NCBI GenBank assembly: GCA_016617855.1
Contig: JAECUM010001701.1
Coordinates: 1-64,000, forward strand
Direction: 5' to 3'
Source: Megalonaias nervosa
Lineage: Eukaryota; Mollusca; Bivalvia; Unionida; Unionidae
Length of the DNA: 64,000 bases
Position numbers and translations under genes: made by a program
Notes under the pieces: model-generated
What the model saw: the letters and a program-made list of their open reading frames with translations, nothing else
Told to the model about the DNA's origin: nothing
Database searches by the model: none
Part shown: positions 34,181 to 44,978 of the stretch, piece after piece
Position numbering within the stretch: the stretch's first letter is position 1
How the letters are laid out: each line of letters begins with the position of its first letter

Positions 34181-34365
34181 CAAACGGAAAAAGACGAGGC
34201 AGAGTTATTGATCTGGCCCCATTTTATACTCAGCATCAACTTGTATATGGATGAAGCAGGAAAATTTGCAAAATTGGCTCATTCGACTTATACTCTGCAT
34301 CGACTTATAGGCTGGCAAATTTTGGTAGTAGAGCTAGAAACTAATTAGTCATGAATATAACTTAC

Positions 34366-34439
34366 TTGAGGTAAATAACTTTTGCTAACTCTAACATCTC
34401 CCAGGCTAGCTGTAGATTTGAAATATCATCTGGGCTTTC
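34366..34439 (-). CDS. NASP: NASP exon, second half of the split TPR-2
   Basis: A 74-nt exon with acceptor TTAACAG and donor GTAAGT. It reads ESPDDISNLQLAWEMLELAK and then VIYL, the conserved NLELAWDMLDLAK-like helix of NASP where the TPR resumes after the acidic region. It starts in phase 0 and leaves two bases (AA). The adjoining intron holds a C-rich tract near 34500 and a MITE at 33981-34180. Confidence 0.94.
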
Positions 34440-34441
34440 CT

Positions 34442-34940
34442 GTTAATAGAATTTATTCATTAATATTAGTTCAGACTCTAATAAAAAAATAAAATACCCC
34501 CCCCCCCAAACCCCCCCAGCACATGACCTCCAATTAAGACAGATACAAGGTTTAGGATATTAGAAAGAAACACTATATTAAAGTAAACTTAGATATGATG
34601 TTCCATCAATGAAGTAAAAAAAATTATCCAGAAGATTGATGTACAAAATAATGTTTTTGAAAGTAATGTCTAAACTGAAAAATATTAAAAGCAATATATC
34701 CATCCCAGACAATTAAAAGCTCATTCAGGTTTCATAAACCTTTATCCTCAAGACTCTAATTCCTTTTTACCCTGTGGGCAACTGTTAAAAGGTGGCTCAA
34801 CTTAGTCACAGTGTGGTCACAACGCCCACCATGTAGTAAATAGTATTATTATACTTCTTATGTATAACCCTCTATCATTGGTCAAATAATCTATACTGAA
34901 AGACATGGTACCCATTAAACCATGAATTTTGTTATTGCTG
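34442..34940. other. NASP intron segment with C-rich tract
   Basis: A 22-base C-rich stretch at 34496-34518. Otherwise no feature. Confidence 0.5.
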
Positions 34941-35717
34941 CAGACATGCCAACCCTAACAAGACAGTCAGTATATTTTTTTTTCTCCTTAACTTAGACCA
35001 GCTTTCAGTATGGAGTAACAAAATATGCACTTTTGTCAAGCAGGAAAACATTCATTAACAGTCTAGGAGTGTGATACACGACTGATGGTAAACATTGTGT
35101 TCAGCTAAAAAGTTTGTAAACATTCCTTCAACCTGAATTACCTCTGTAGTTTCACAAACTGCTGTTCCAAACCCTAAGGAGCTCAACAGCTTATTGCTAT
35201 CTCTCAAAATGAAGTAACCCTGAAAGAAATTTAAATTTAACCAGGCCGTTGTGACAATACCTTTCTGCCATGTGACATACTCGAATGAACAGATGACAAC
35301 TAAACATTTGTTGCCGTTCCTGCTTTTCCCTCCAAGAATCTGAATATTCCTTAATTCTTCTGTACTGACTTTATTGTTCCTTTCGGCCTGAAATGTTGCT
35401 CTTTAGTTGCCATTTTAAAAAAAAGGACCAGCTTGATCATGCAGACGTTTTGCACCACAAAACACGTGTTGTTTAAAGCATTTGAGGTTCTCCTGTGTTG
35501 AAAGCATCTGAGGTACTCATTTAAAGTGAGTCTGGTCCCCTGACCAATTCCACTGGATACAATATGAAACCTTGATCTGAATGAAACTCAGATAAGGCAA
35601 TATCTGGATTTTACTGCAATCATACTTCTGTAATTTGAATTTTTTATTCTACAAGTCCATATTTTAAGGGTCATTTCAGCAAGACTTGCTACAAAAACTT
35701 AAGGGTTGGCAAGTCTG
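34941..35717 (+). mobile_element. hAT-like element, CTGCCAAC family
   Basis: Starts CAGACATGCCAACCC and ends GGGTTGGCAAGTCTG; 777 bp. Full-length non-autonomous copy aligning with the outer element at 2392-3954 after removal of its nested insert. No transposase. Confidence 0.78.
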
Positions 35718-35978
35718 ATGCTTCTGAGCAACACTGCATTGTAATACTATGGTATGTTCTGGCTTATCAATAGGTGTCTTTCTGGTCTTAAAAGCAAATC
35801 ATCCCAACCACCTAGTCAAGGTAAAGACAAAGAATGTCATTTTGCAAACTTTCTCCTTCCAGTCTCAGTGACCTTGGCAACAGGTACCATGGCACTCCAT
35901 GCAGTGGTTTTGGAGAAGCAACAGAAAATGACAGATGACACAGGTGAAATGATAAGCCACTGGATAAGCTCTTCTGTC

Positions 35979-36094
35979 CAAGGCCCAGTAGTGCTAATTA
36001 GTAAGTGCAAGGCCCAGTAGTGCTAATTAGTAAGTGCAAGGCCCAGTAGTGCTAATTAGTCAGTCCAAGGCCCAGTAGTGCTAATTAGTAAGTG
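35979..36094. repeat. 29-bp tandem repeat, four copies
   Basis: Units CAAGGCCCAGTAGTGCTAAT... at 35979, 36008, 36037 and 36066. The third has two changes near its end. Confidence 0.95.
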
Positions 36095-37094
36095 TAGTAT
36101 CAGGTTAATAAACTGAATTTCATAGGCAGAATTTGCTTGTTCAGTCTATCTTAGATTTTTGGACAGTTTCAAATTTTTATATTCTATCCCATGAAAAACA
36201 TTTCATTTTATGTCCATATAACAGATCAATGAAAAATCCAAGCACAAACAACCAACCCCACATGATACAACGCTATCAACGAAGTCACATGGTAAATTAA
36301 TCACACTCTACATGTACATAAATGAACAAAACATTACTTGCAGTTTTTTTTCATTTTCACGAGGGGGGTGAGAGACTTTCATCCTAAATGCTGTCAGCAG
36401 AATTGATCTGATCTCATTGTTGTCCAATAATGAAATTTAAACAAGACTAATAGCAAACAAAGCTATGTTTCAATAATTCAAAACAATATGTAAAAAGTAA
36501 GGATGTTGTGTACTTAATTTTAAAATATACAATACATTATTATCCAGTGAAACTAATTCTGATATATGCAGCTACTAAATGACCACATGCAAGTTTTTGT
36601 ACTATCCACAATGGAAGTGTTAAAATTTCTTAGATGAAGGCGTCTAACAGCTTCCTCTTTGATCTTATAGTGAAGTTTTCTCATGTTTTTACGAGTTGCT
36701 CACAAAATGGGGAGAATTCTATGAAATGTAACATGGATGCAACACTGCATGTATCCTCACTGAAAATAGTTACTGAACATAGTTATTCGGCAGAGTGACC
36801 CAAGATAAATATTATACAAAAGTATTGTACTTGCAACTTTGATACAGTATGTCTCCGACACTTTACAGATGCAAATCTTCAGCAAATGAATGATCAAATA
36901 CTGGATAACTTTGAATATTACCCTTTTACCTGAACCAATTAACTTTTAAAAGCATTCATGAAGGGATATAAAGATTATGTTTATTATTTACTTTAAGACA
37001 ATTGCTTGATTTTCAAAGCTGAAGAACATGACGAAACATGCACATCACATGTTACACCTTTCTCCTCAAGCGTTCTCTTCTTTTCCTTTTGACA
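36095..37094. other. NASP intron segment, nothing recognised
   Basis: AT-rich intron sequence without exon or element signals. Confidence 0.45.
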
Positions 37095-37225
37095 TACCCA
37101 GGAGTCATAGGTTCTCAGCTGGTAATCCAAGATTTACAGGTTCAATACCTGCACAGGCCAGCCTGGGTCAGCTTGCAGTGTCCTTGGAAAAGGCACTTGG
37201 CTCACATTTCCTCAGCATGATATAG
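37095..37225 (+). repeat. tRNA-type SINE fragment
   Basis: Contains a B box GGTTCAATACC at 37139-37149, an upstream degenerate CTCAGCTGGTAA A-box-like segment, and a downstream GTGTCCTTGGAAAAGGCACTT block. That combination is seen in tRNA-derived SINEs of marine invertebrates. Differs from the 38895 family. Confidence 0.55.
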
Positions 37226-37323
37226 CCAATGTCTAAAAAAAACAAGTGCAGTTAAAAACCAAACAAAATACTTCTCCAATCCACCCACAAGACATATTTT
37301 CCCCATATACATATATCACCAAC

Positions 37324-37457
37324 CTCTCCCTCTTTAGGTTCCTTCTCATCCTGGGACGTCTCTCCCTCATCCAGAGTCTCCTCCCCTTCCTCTTCATCCC
37401 CTTCCTCTTCTTCAGTGCCAGTCTCTTTCTCTGTAGATTCTGACTCTTCATTGGACT
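37324..37457 (-). CDS. NASP: NASP exon, second acidic segment
   Basis: A 134-nt exon with acceptor TATGCAG and donor GTTGGT. In the frame set by the upstream exon it reads ESNEESESTEKETGTEEEEG and then more Glu and Asp (DEEEGEETLDEGETSQDEKE), ending PKEGE. The frame is stop-free and enters at phase 1, leaving at phase 0, matching the next exon. GTTGGT is a weak donor. A better-looking GTGATA four bases downstream would break the phase with exon 34366, so I kept the former. Other frames here give a long basic translation that is not NASP-like. Confidence 0.85.
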
Positions 37458-38057
37458 CTGCATAAAAAACAGTAGTTTGTTACACCAATGCTTTAACACA
37501 ACCAATTGTGGAGCTTGTCAAGTGTAGGCACCGAATTCTTGCAGTTCAGAAAACCAGAGAAAAGTATTCTGCAAAATGTATTGTCTCACCCGTGTTACAT
37601 GAAATGATGCATACTGGACTCTAAAAAAAATGTCTGGTTTCAGAGAAGTCACCCCTGAACACAAGTTTGATACAGCACATTTTAAGAAACATTCCTACCA
37701 AGACTGATCAAACTGGTTCTCAATTTCTTAAGAACTACCAGGTCAAAAGGGGGCATATTTAGAAGAAAAATAAAGGGAGGAGTGGGAGGAAGAGTTACAA
37801 AATACCCTTACCAGTTCATTAAGAACCTGAAACTTTATTACAGGCAGTCACATTAGATTTATTAATTTCTGCAATAAAACATTTCATATTTAATGCTTAA
37901 AATCAATCTTTGTACAGTCTAACTATAACACGATTTTCTAAAATTGTCCTTGTCCGATAAATGTACATTGGGGGTGTGTGTTTTAAAACTAACTTCAATT
38001 ATACTATTAATGTATTGCTATATCTTTCCTTGGACATTATTCCCTCCTCCAACTAAT
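37458..38057. other. NASP intron segment, nothing recognised
   Basis: Intron sequence between exon 37324-37457 and a MITE. No features resolved. Confidence 0.5.
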
Positions 38058-38251
38058 AGGATTTATTTTCTCAGAAAATTGAGTATAGCACATGCTATAC
38101 TCAAATTTATTCACTGAGAGACGACAGGAAGCTGTAGCGGTGATTATTTCACCCGGTACTCGCCATTTACAGTGATTTCCAATTATATTAACCACAGCTG
38201 TCTAAACATACAACAGAAGCTATAATCGCCATTTCTCAGAAAATAAATCCT
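38058..38251. mobile_element. MITE with AGGATTTATTTTCTCAGAAA termini
   Basis: The right end TTTCTCAGAAAATAAATCCT matches the reverse complement of the left end in 19 of 20 bases. Next to the left end lies a perfect 12-bp palindrome arm pair (TTGAGTATAGCA, CA, TGCTATACTCAA at 38079-38104). 194 bp, non-coding. Confidence 0.75.
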
Positions 38252-38894
38252 CTTATCAATCTGATGCAGCTTTTGCTTGATGTAAAGTCGTTTTAAGTTT
38301 GCTAGGCCAGCTAGTAAGCAGCTACCATATGCCAACACCAAGCAGTGCTATCAAATTAAAACTTCTTGATATGCAATGCATTCTGACTCAATACCCTAAC
38401 ATAAATATCCAATTATCTAATGTGGGTGGGAAGCATTAAAGGAAACTGACTATGAAGGCTCGAACAAATTTGTTGTCTCAGTAAATAAACACTCTAGATC
38501 CTGAAAATTTCATGAAAACCAAGCTGTTCTAGGGACAGTCTTGCATATTAACAAATAAAATGTTTTCATGCTATGCTTAATATCCACACAGAAATTGTAT
38601 ACATGATGTTGCTTGAAGGAAAGTACATTTCATTCAAGGTAAGGGGTGATGTCAGTTATATTTTATGTCTGGTGGGTGAAAATAAAATACCTGCTGACTC
38701 CCCCCATACCATCATTTCTTGAAAACCCTTATCACATCTGGTCTCCCCCACCGATGCCACATTTTGCAGCAATACATAACCTGCTACAATTCTTGAATTT
38801 ACCAGTTAGGTGGGATACTGATGACCTCAAAAAATCTGTGTGTGTGATTTGGATTTTTAACATAGCTTTAAAACTTTTTCAGTCATATTGCTAC
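38252..38894. other. NASP intron segment, nothing recognised
   Basis: Intron sequence. A plus-strand frame at 38646-38930 runs into the SINE and has no domain. Confidence 0.45.
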
Positions 38895-39156
38895 CATGTT
38901 TGCAGTGTGGCAGTTTATAGTGATGTCTAGCACTGGGGCATCATACCGCAGACATGTAGCATGATGTCCCACCCAGTCACATTATCCTGACACCAGGCTG
39001 ACCAGTCTTAAAACTAACCTCTTAATGCCGAGCGCCAAGCGAGGCAGCTGTTAGTACCATTTTCATAAGTCTTTGGTATGACTCAGCTGGGGATCAAACC
39101 CACGACCTCCCACATCCAAAGCTGACTCACTAACCACTAGGCCACAGGAGCAGTCC
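38895..39156 (-). repeat. tRNA-derived SINE, best-preserved copy
   Basis: On the minus strand an A box TGGCCTAGTGG (39134-39144) and a B box GGTTTGATCC (39091-39100) are spaced as in RNA polymerase III promoters. A tRNA-unrelated body follows (CATACCAAAGACTT, CAGCTGCCTCGCTTGGC, GTCAGCCTGGTGTCAGGATA). Related copies: 32948-33072, 41851-41986 and 56112-56215. Confidence 0.85.
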
Positions 39157-40224
39157 CCCCCGCCCCGCAAATCTGGTAGAATACTACAGTTCTTAACATT
39201 ACAGTAGAAGTATTCACAACAGCAAGCTGGTATGTTGTGCCACATGTGCCATATAAGCCCACTGAAAAAAAAAAAACAATTTTGCCTTCATGCACCAAAG
39301 ATCAAAGGTAAAAGAAGGTAGTGCAAGACTGCTCACACATCATTCAGGAGTGATTGAAACAAGCCAAAAGGTAGCAATACCCCTAGCGTCATGGGCTTTA
39401 CTTCTCATCAAAGAAACGTCCCACTCAGGGACTGATAAGCTCTATTAATATTGAGGACAACCCTACCAAGAAATAGTGGATGCCAAAATAATGGAGATGT
39501 TTCATTTTGTGGGCTTGTTGGCACTTTTAATATTGTTGGCGATATCATGCCAAAGAAATGGAAGCAAAGTACCTTTCCCAACAACACAATGAGGCATCCA
39601 TCCTGGGCTGACATGGGCAGATTTACCAAATCCCTGGATTACTTATTTTGATTATATGCCGTGCTACCGCGGCTCCCTAAAATATCGGAGGAACCCCGAG
39701 GTAGGTAGAGACATTTCCAACCCCTCCTTCTTTAGAAGATATAATCTTTAGGCCCTAACCTGGCAAAGGAATGTATCCTGGGAATCTCAAAGTGGAGCTA
39801 TTAAAGGTAGCGGATTCTTAGCCAGAAATACAGGTTGGCAAATAAGAACTGTTTTCAATGTGGCAGTTAGAATCAACACATCTAATGTACCAATCAAAGA
39901 AGATTCTCCACTCTCCATTATAAACCATGTCAGTACCTGGACAATGCAGTTGGCAACCTTGCTTGGAAACTGTTCAGATGATTTGATCAGTTGATATTGG
40001 CCAAGTGTAAAGGTGAAGAATTTGTGGGCTGTTGTGGAGGAGACCCTGTGTTGTGACAGCAGGTCCCTTCAGTGGTAATCTCCTGGGCTCACTTGTCCAA
40101 CAGGTCAAGTAGGTTAGTTAAACATGATAACCGAGACTACGGAAGCTACCGATACAAGTGCAGCAGGGACGAGCCTGTCTTGGTGGAACACCTGCAGAAT
40201 TATTTTCAATGGTGGGAAGATGAT
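39157..40224. other. Possible DIRS-like flank, unresolved
   Basis: 39400-39660 on the minus strand and 40060-40234 on the plus strand have short peptides reminiscent of DIRS pol (for example LQNYFQWWEDDD on plus). Their orientation is inconsistent and similarity is weak. No firm call. Confidence 0.25.
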
Positions 40225-41045
40225 GATCCCACTTTAGAGTGAAAGCATCTACCAAGTCTGCAGCCAAGATAAGGACTCCAGGAGAGAAAAAGAGAGAGAG
40301 AGAGAGAGATAAAGATGAGTCTATGAAGCCATTGCCTTCAGAGCCACAAGGGACAGGATTTGATCAATCCCATCCAGAGGAACATGAACTTTCCATACGC
40401 TGTGAGGAAATTTACCACCACATATATGAAGTCCTGAGAAGGGGCAAGATCTGTTTCTAGGTTTCGGTGAAGACCAAGATGGGTCAATGTGGATCAAAAG
40501 CAAGAGTGGTCCCTCAGAAAGGAATCTTGGATGATGTGCATCAACCAGTCACTGAAATAATGAAGGTGGGGGATCATGATGATTAAGTGAGCTGTGACTT
40601 CCCATCACCTTGGAAAAGCTCTGGGTGCCAAGGTGACACCAAAAAGAGCTCAAACTGAAACACCTCCTGGTCAAGACAAAACCAGAAGCATTTTCTTTGT
40701 GAAGATTGGAATGTGAACTAATGTATTTTTAAATTGCTGGAGACAGCAGAGTCAGGGTGCCTTATGGAGTTTGTGATCAAGGCATAGTCTCCACCTTGAA
40801 ACATTATTCCCAAAGAAATCTGTTCAAAGCAGAAAGGTCAACTAGGAGCTGAAACTTTTCGGAATTCAAGGTGATCATCACAAGAAACAGGCCTCAAGTT
40901 CTAAGGCCTCCTAGGTTTTATCTTGGAGACATGCCCAGGCTCCAGCCAATATCCCCAGAGTCCAAGGCGGACGGGCAAGATCTGGCAAATGAACTCAACA
41001 GATGGAGGCTGAAACCGGCAGTACCAAGTTTCATTGCTTAAAAAG
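40225..41045 (-). pseudogene. DIRS-like reverse transcriptase remnant 1
   Basis: Broken minus-strand frames give, in order, RWRLCLDHKL, VHIPIFTKKMLLVLS, LAPRAFPR, VTAHLIIMIPHLHYFSDWLM, then LGLHRNLETDLAPSQDFIYV and GVLILAADLVDAF. This series follows the RT and thumb of DIRS-type tyrosine-recombinase retrotransposons, whose YxDD box reads YLDDWL. Here it is YFSDWL at 40545-40559, with one catalytic Asp replaced. Several stops and frameshifts. A GA microsatellite lies at about 40290-40311. Not functional. Confidence 0.7.
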
Positions 41046-41480
41046 CACAAGAGAAAAATTGTCGAAGTGGCAAAAGAAATTATCAGTGACCCTGAAGATA
41101 AAGCTGTGATAAGAGATGCCATAAAATTAAAAAGTACCAGTTTAACATGGTTCTTTCATGTATCTCACACAGCTTTTATCTTAAAATATTGGCAAATGTC
41201 CTTGAGCTTGAGGATAAGCTCTCAAACATGGATTGCAATGCATCTTCTGGTAGCAATACACTAGTAAACCAAATCTGATCTGATTATTACCTTCACATTG
41301 ATGACAGAACCCCCAACGAGGTACGCATCTTCAAGTGATGATATATAAATTACATCAAGTTTCATCCCTTCATCTCAAATGGCTCTAAAAGCAAAAAGGA
41401 AGTTTTGAACAGAAAACTGAAGGACGATGTCATGTTCAAATATGATGCAAAGTGGTTATGAAAATACAAACCAATACATG
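41046..41480. other. NASP intron segment, nothing recognised
   Basis: No exon or element ends found. A plus-strand frame at 41034-41264 is antisense to the gene and unrecognised. Confidence 0.4.
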
Positions 41481-41850
41481 GAACTGCCAACCCTAACAAG
41501 ACCTCAGTATGCAGTCAGAACTTTTCCAAAAGACCAATTTAAAGTAAGGTTTAAAAAAATATCAAGTACTGTGACTGCCAACTTGAAACGAGCATTTAAA
41601 AAGTTCAGACATGTGACCACATGACACAGTGAAGGCAAACATTATGTGCAGCAAATAAGTTTGCACAGTACACTTGGACCTCAATTACCTCCAGTTCCAG
41701 AAATTGCAAATCCAAATCACATTTCATTCAAAAGATTTTTGCTCCATAACCTTTAGGGGATTTTTTTCTCTCTTCAATTTCAAGTGCAACAGCAATTATC
41801 ACTCGCACCATGAATCAAATCAACACAAAAATTGCAGTCATATCTCTATG
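41481..41850 (+). mobile_element. Truncated copy, CTGCCAAC family
   Basis: Starts GAACTGCCAACCCTAACAAG and follows the family to about 41840 (AAGTTTGCACAGTACACTTGG, AATTACCTCCAG, TTTCAAGTGCAACAGCAAT). The right half is missing; a SINE fragment adjoins. Confidence 0.65.
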
Positions 41851-41986
41851 TCTGCAGTGTGACAGTTTCTAGTTATGTTTTGCACTGAGGCATCATGTCC
41901 AGGACCAGCCAGTCAAATTATCCAGACACCAGGCTGACAAGTCCCAACATAACCTCTTAATGCCAAGTGCAAAGTGGCGTGGTACT
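41851..41986 (-). repeat. SINE fragment
   Basis: Matches the 3' part of the 38895-39156 SINE (GCACTGAGGCATCATG, CCAGACACCAGGCTGAC, CTCTTAATGCCAAG). A and B boxes are absent. Confidence 0.65.
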
Positions 41987-42410
41987 GAGCAAAACTGAGT
42001 ATGTGAAACTATTATTTTCCAATATGAAGAGACTTGGTGTAAGGTGTTATGGAAATTTAGTGATGGGAACAAAAAATGTAAACCAAAAACTTTTACCACC
42101 AGTGGTGTCCAAGATAATTCTTGGTCCCATGGCCAACCCAGGGCAGAACACTGCAGGAGTGAGAGAGATATGGATGTGATATTGTATTCCAAAACACAAG
42201 CTTCAATCAAAAACTTCAACTGAAACGTGACCCCATTTTATTTCTTTATCACATGGCTACACCATGTGGATGGAGAATGGCAAATGTGGTCTTGGGAGAA
42301 GTGACAATATTACATCTGTCAAGTGAGTTGGATAAAAGGTTACAGAAATATAAGTGATGATAAAACATGAACAAAATTGTTTCCCCATTATAATTTTTGG
42401 CCCCATGACC

Positions 42411-43606
42411 CAGACCTGCTAACCTGAGCAAGACCTCAACAATGCAGATGGAGTTTTACTGCAAGTCTGAGTAAGTTGTAACAAAGTATCATGTACTACT
42501 ATTGTCAGCTTGTAAAGGTGCTCTTAAAAGTCCAGAGGTATGATCCAATACTAATGCAGTGAAGGCAAACATTAAGTTCAATTAAAGAAATTGCCAAAGT
42601 ATACTTAGGCCTTAATTACCTCCAGTAGAGTTTCAGAAACTGTAGTTCTATAGCAATGGATCTGAAAGGATTCATGGTAACTCCCTCAATTTGACATTCA
42701 TTTGATTCATTTCGTTTCTTCAATTTCAAGTGGGCAATGGCAATCTTGCTGAGACCTACATAACATAATGTCCAATAAGGACAACTGTTGCCTTCCCTGC
42801 CTTTTCCCATGAATCTGAATACAGCTAACCCCTGACCTGCAGGACAACCTGAATACAGCTAACCCTGAATTGCGTGATAACCTGAATACAGCTAACCCCT
42901 GACTTGTGTTATAGTTGCATTCCCAAGAGTGGTCCATAACTCAAAAGTTTCGGTTTCGCTTCCTTTAATTTTCAGTAAAATATGGATACACAGAAAGCTT
43001 GCCAGTAGCTTCTTGTGGGTTGGTGGTTCTTCACAGGTTCTTCTTTACTCAATTATACTGGTCACCATGTGCAGCCAATCTTGTGCTGAAAAATGGTGTT
43101 AAACCCCATAACAATACCATTCATAATGACCATTTACGAATCCTAAATTTTCTGTTTTAGACAAATAATTTCATTTTTTTTCTTTACTGCAAGAATTAAA
43201 TGAATAACAAATTCATATGAAATCATGTTAATGTTAAATTTGCTAAAGTTAAAATCATGCAATTCTGTGGATACCTATATTCCATTTATACTTCTATTTT
43301 GATTGTTTACAAGTTTTAAGAGGCTTGTTGTCCCTTTCACCTGTAAAGTGTTTTTGTTCATTCAGTACCTTTCCTAGAAAGTGCTATAAGCACCAGTTTC
43401 ATGCAGGCATTTTGCACAAAAAATATGGGCAGTTTAAAGAAACAAGAACTACTGTAAAAGTTGGACTGGTTCCCTCACCACCTCTACTAAACCTTCTATC
43501 AAACCTGTATCTAGATCAGACAAGCCATTTCCCTGATTTGATTTTCCTAATTTTTACTATTATTCCAAAACCTACTATTTAAGGGTCATGTCAATACGAC
43601 CTGCAG
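42411..43606 (+). mobile_element. Degenerate copy, CTGCCAAC family, with internal insertion
   Basis: Starts CAGACCTGCTAACCTGAGCA and shows family blocks to about 42815. An insertion with short tandem repeats follows. Family sequence resumes about 43320-43600 (GGCTTGTTGTCCCTTTC, GCATGATCA-like, GACTGGTTCCCTCACCA, TTTAAGGGTCATGTCAATA). Right terminus decayed. Confidence 0.65.
42814..42915. repeat. 33-34-bp tandem repeat, three copies
   Basis: Units beginning CTGAATACAGCTAACC at about 42815, 42849 and 42882, ending ACAA, ATAA and ATAG. Confidence 0.85.
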
Positions 43607-44321
43607 TCAAGTGTGAATCTTGGCTTATACGTATGACCCCACCAGAGATCCTGCTAGTATTTTATCTAAAGGAAAGAAATGAAAATTGATCTTTTAAATC
43701 AGGCTAAGCATGCCATCCATTTGTGTTCATCTGCAATGTAAATCTGACTTGGATCAATATTGTTGGGTGAAAAAAAATCACTCTTCGGCACTTCCATTAC
43801 CACTTTTCACACTCCAATAATTTACATACTTCAAAACTTTAAAAATTCTTACTGTACAAAATCATTTTCTGAGGCGCATGTGCGCGTGTGCGTGTGTATG
43901 GTGTGGGTGGAGGGTTAAAGACAATGACAAAATTTCAAAAAAATTTGTGAAGTAAAATGCAAACATTTGGAACTGTGCAGGACATTTAATGGGATAGGTG
44001 CCCACTATCAACTTCAATGGACTCCCAGAAAATATCCCTTTAAAAACAAACTTGCCCGTTGTAAAAAAAAAAAAGACCACTAAAGAAAAAAAAACCATTG
44101 TAAAAAATAGATGTTAAATTTCCTTCCATTGGTTAAAATTCAAAACAGAACAACAACAGCATGCACAACTCAACCATGTCAAAAAAAAGTCTTTTGTTAA
44201 CAAATTCAACATGTGCTGAAATAATCCAAAAATAAGTGTCATGCAAGTCTCTGATTGGGCCAACAAGAGTGACAGTAACTGGGGCATGCCATGAACTTGA
44301 AAAAGTGGCGATGAATGTCAC
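43607..44321. other. NASP intron segment next to the acidic exon
   Basis: Includes a short (GT)n-like stretch near 43880-43900 and A runs near 44064-44092. No exon signals beyond the donor at 44321. Confidence 0.5.
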
Positions 44322-44978
44322 CTTTTTTTTTCTCCTCTCCATTTGCTTTTGTGTCCTGTTGTTCATCTCCATCATCAACCCGTTTTTCTTTCTCATCTGA
44401 CTTGATCTGTTCCTTCTCACCATCAGCAATTTTTGTTTCCTTCTTGTCCTCAGCATCATTGTTGTCTGACTTGATAATTTTTGTTTCCTCCTCTCTCTCT
44501 ACTTTTGGGTTTTCTGGTGCATCCTTGTCCTCAGCCTGTTCCTTCTCCTTGTCTGACTTTTTCTCACTCTCCTTTTCACCTTCTTCCATGCCTTCACTAT
44601 CATTCTTTTCATCATTCTCAGAAGAAGGCTTGGAATCCTCTTTCTCACCATCTTTTTGAGCAGCACTATCTTCCTCTATTTCGACGTCTACAGTTTCTTC
44701 ATCTTGTTTCCCAACTGTACTATTCTTTTCAACATCTTGATTGTTCTCATCTTCCTTTTCACCCTCCCCTTTTTCAGCCTCATCTTGTTCTTCAGACTCT
44801 TTCACTTTTCCTTCTGGCACTGTGGCAGGTTTGCTTTCTTCAAAATCCATTGCCATTTCTACAATCTCTCCAGAAGCTGGCTCAACATCTTTCTTCACAT
44901 CTTTTGCTTTGCTTTGGTCTTCCTCAGGGTCAGCCATGGCTTCATAAATCTCGTCCCTCAACCTTTCCCTCTCATCCG
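44322..44978 (-). CDS. NASP: NASP exon, long acidic histone-binding insertion (219 codons)
   Basis: A 657-nt exon with acceptor GTCTCAG and donor GTGACA after a run of nine A. It opens with ADERERLRDEIYEAMADPEE, the conserved segment that follows the first TPR pair of NASP. It continues as a low-complexity chain of Glu, Asp, Lys and Ser, at least a third acidic, with repeated KE, EGEK and EKE blocks. In NASP the acidic tract interrupts TPR-2 and contributes to histone binding. The exon is phase 1 at both ends, so its removal would join 52727 to 37324 in frame. Reading frames on the opposite strand (44315-44990) are low-complexity shadows. The donor is the weakest boundary because it abuts the A run. 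Confidence 0.92.

Noticed and set aside
37233..37505. Minus-strand frame with a basic, Lys/Arg-rich translation over exon 37324
   Set aside because: It is a different frame from the spliced NASP frame. The NASP frame is stop-free, acidic and phase-consistent with both neighbours.
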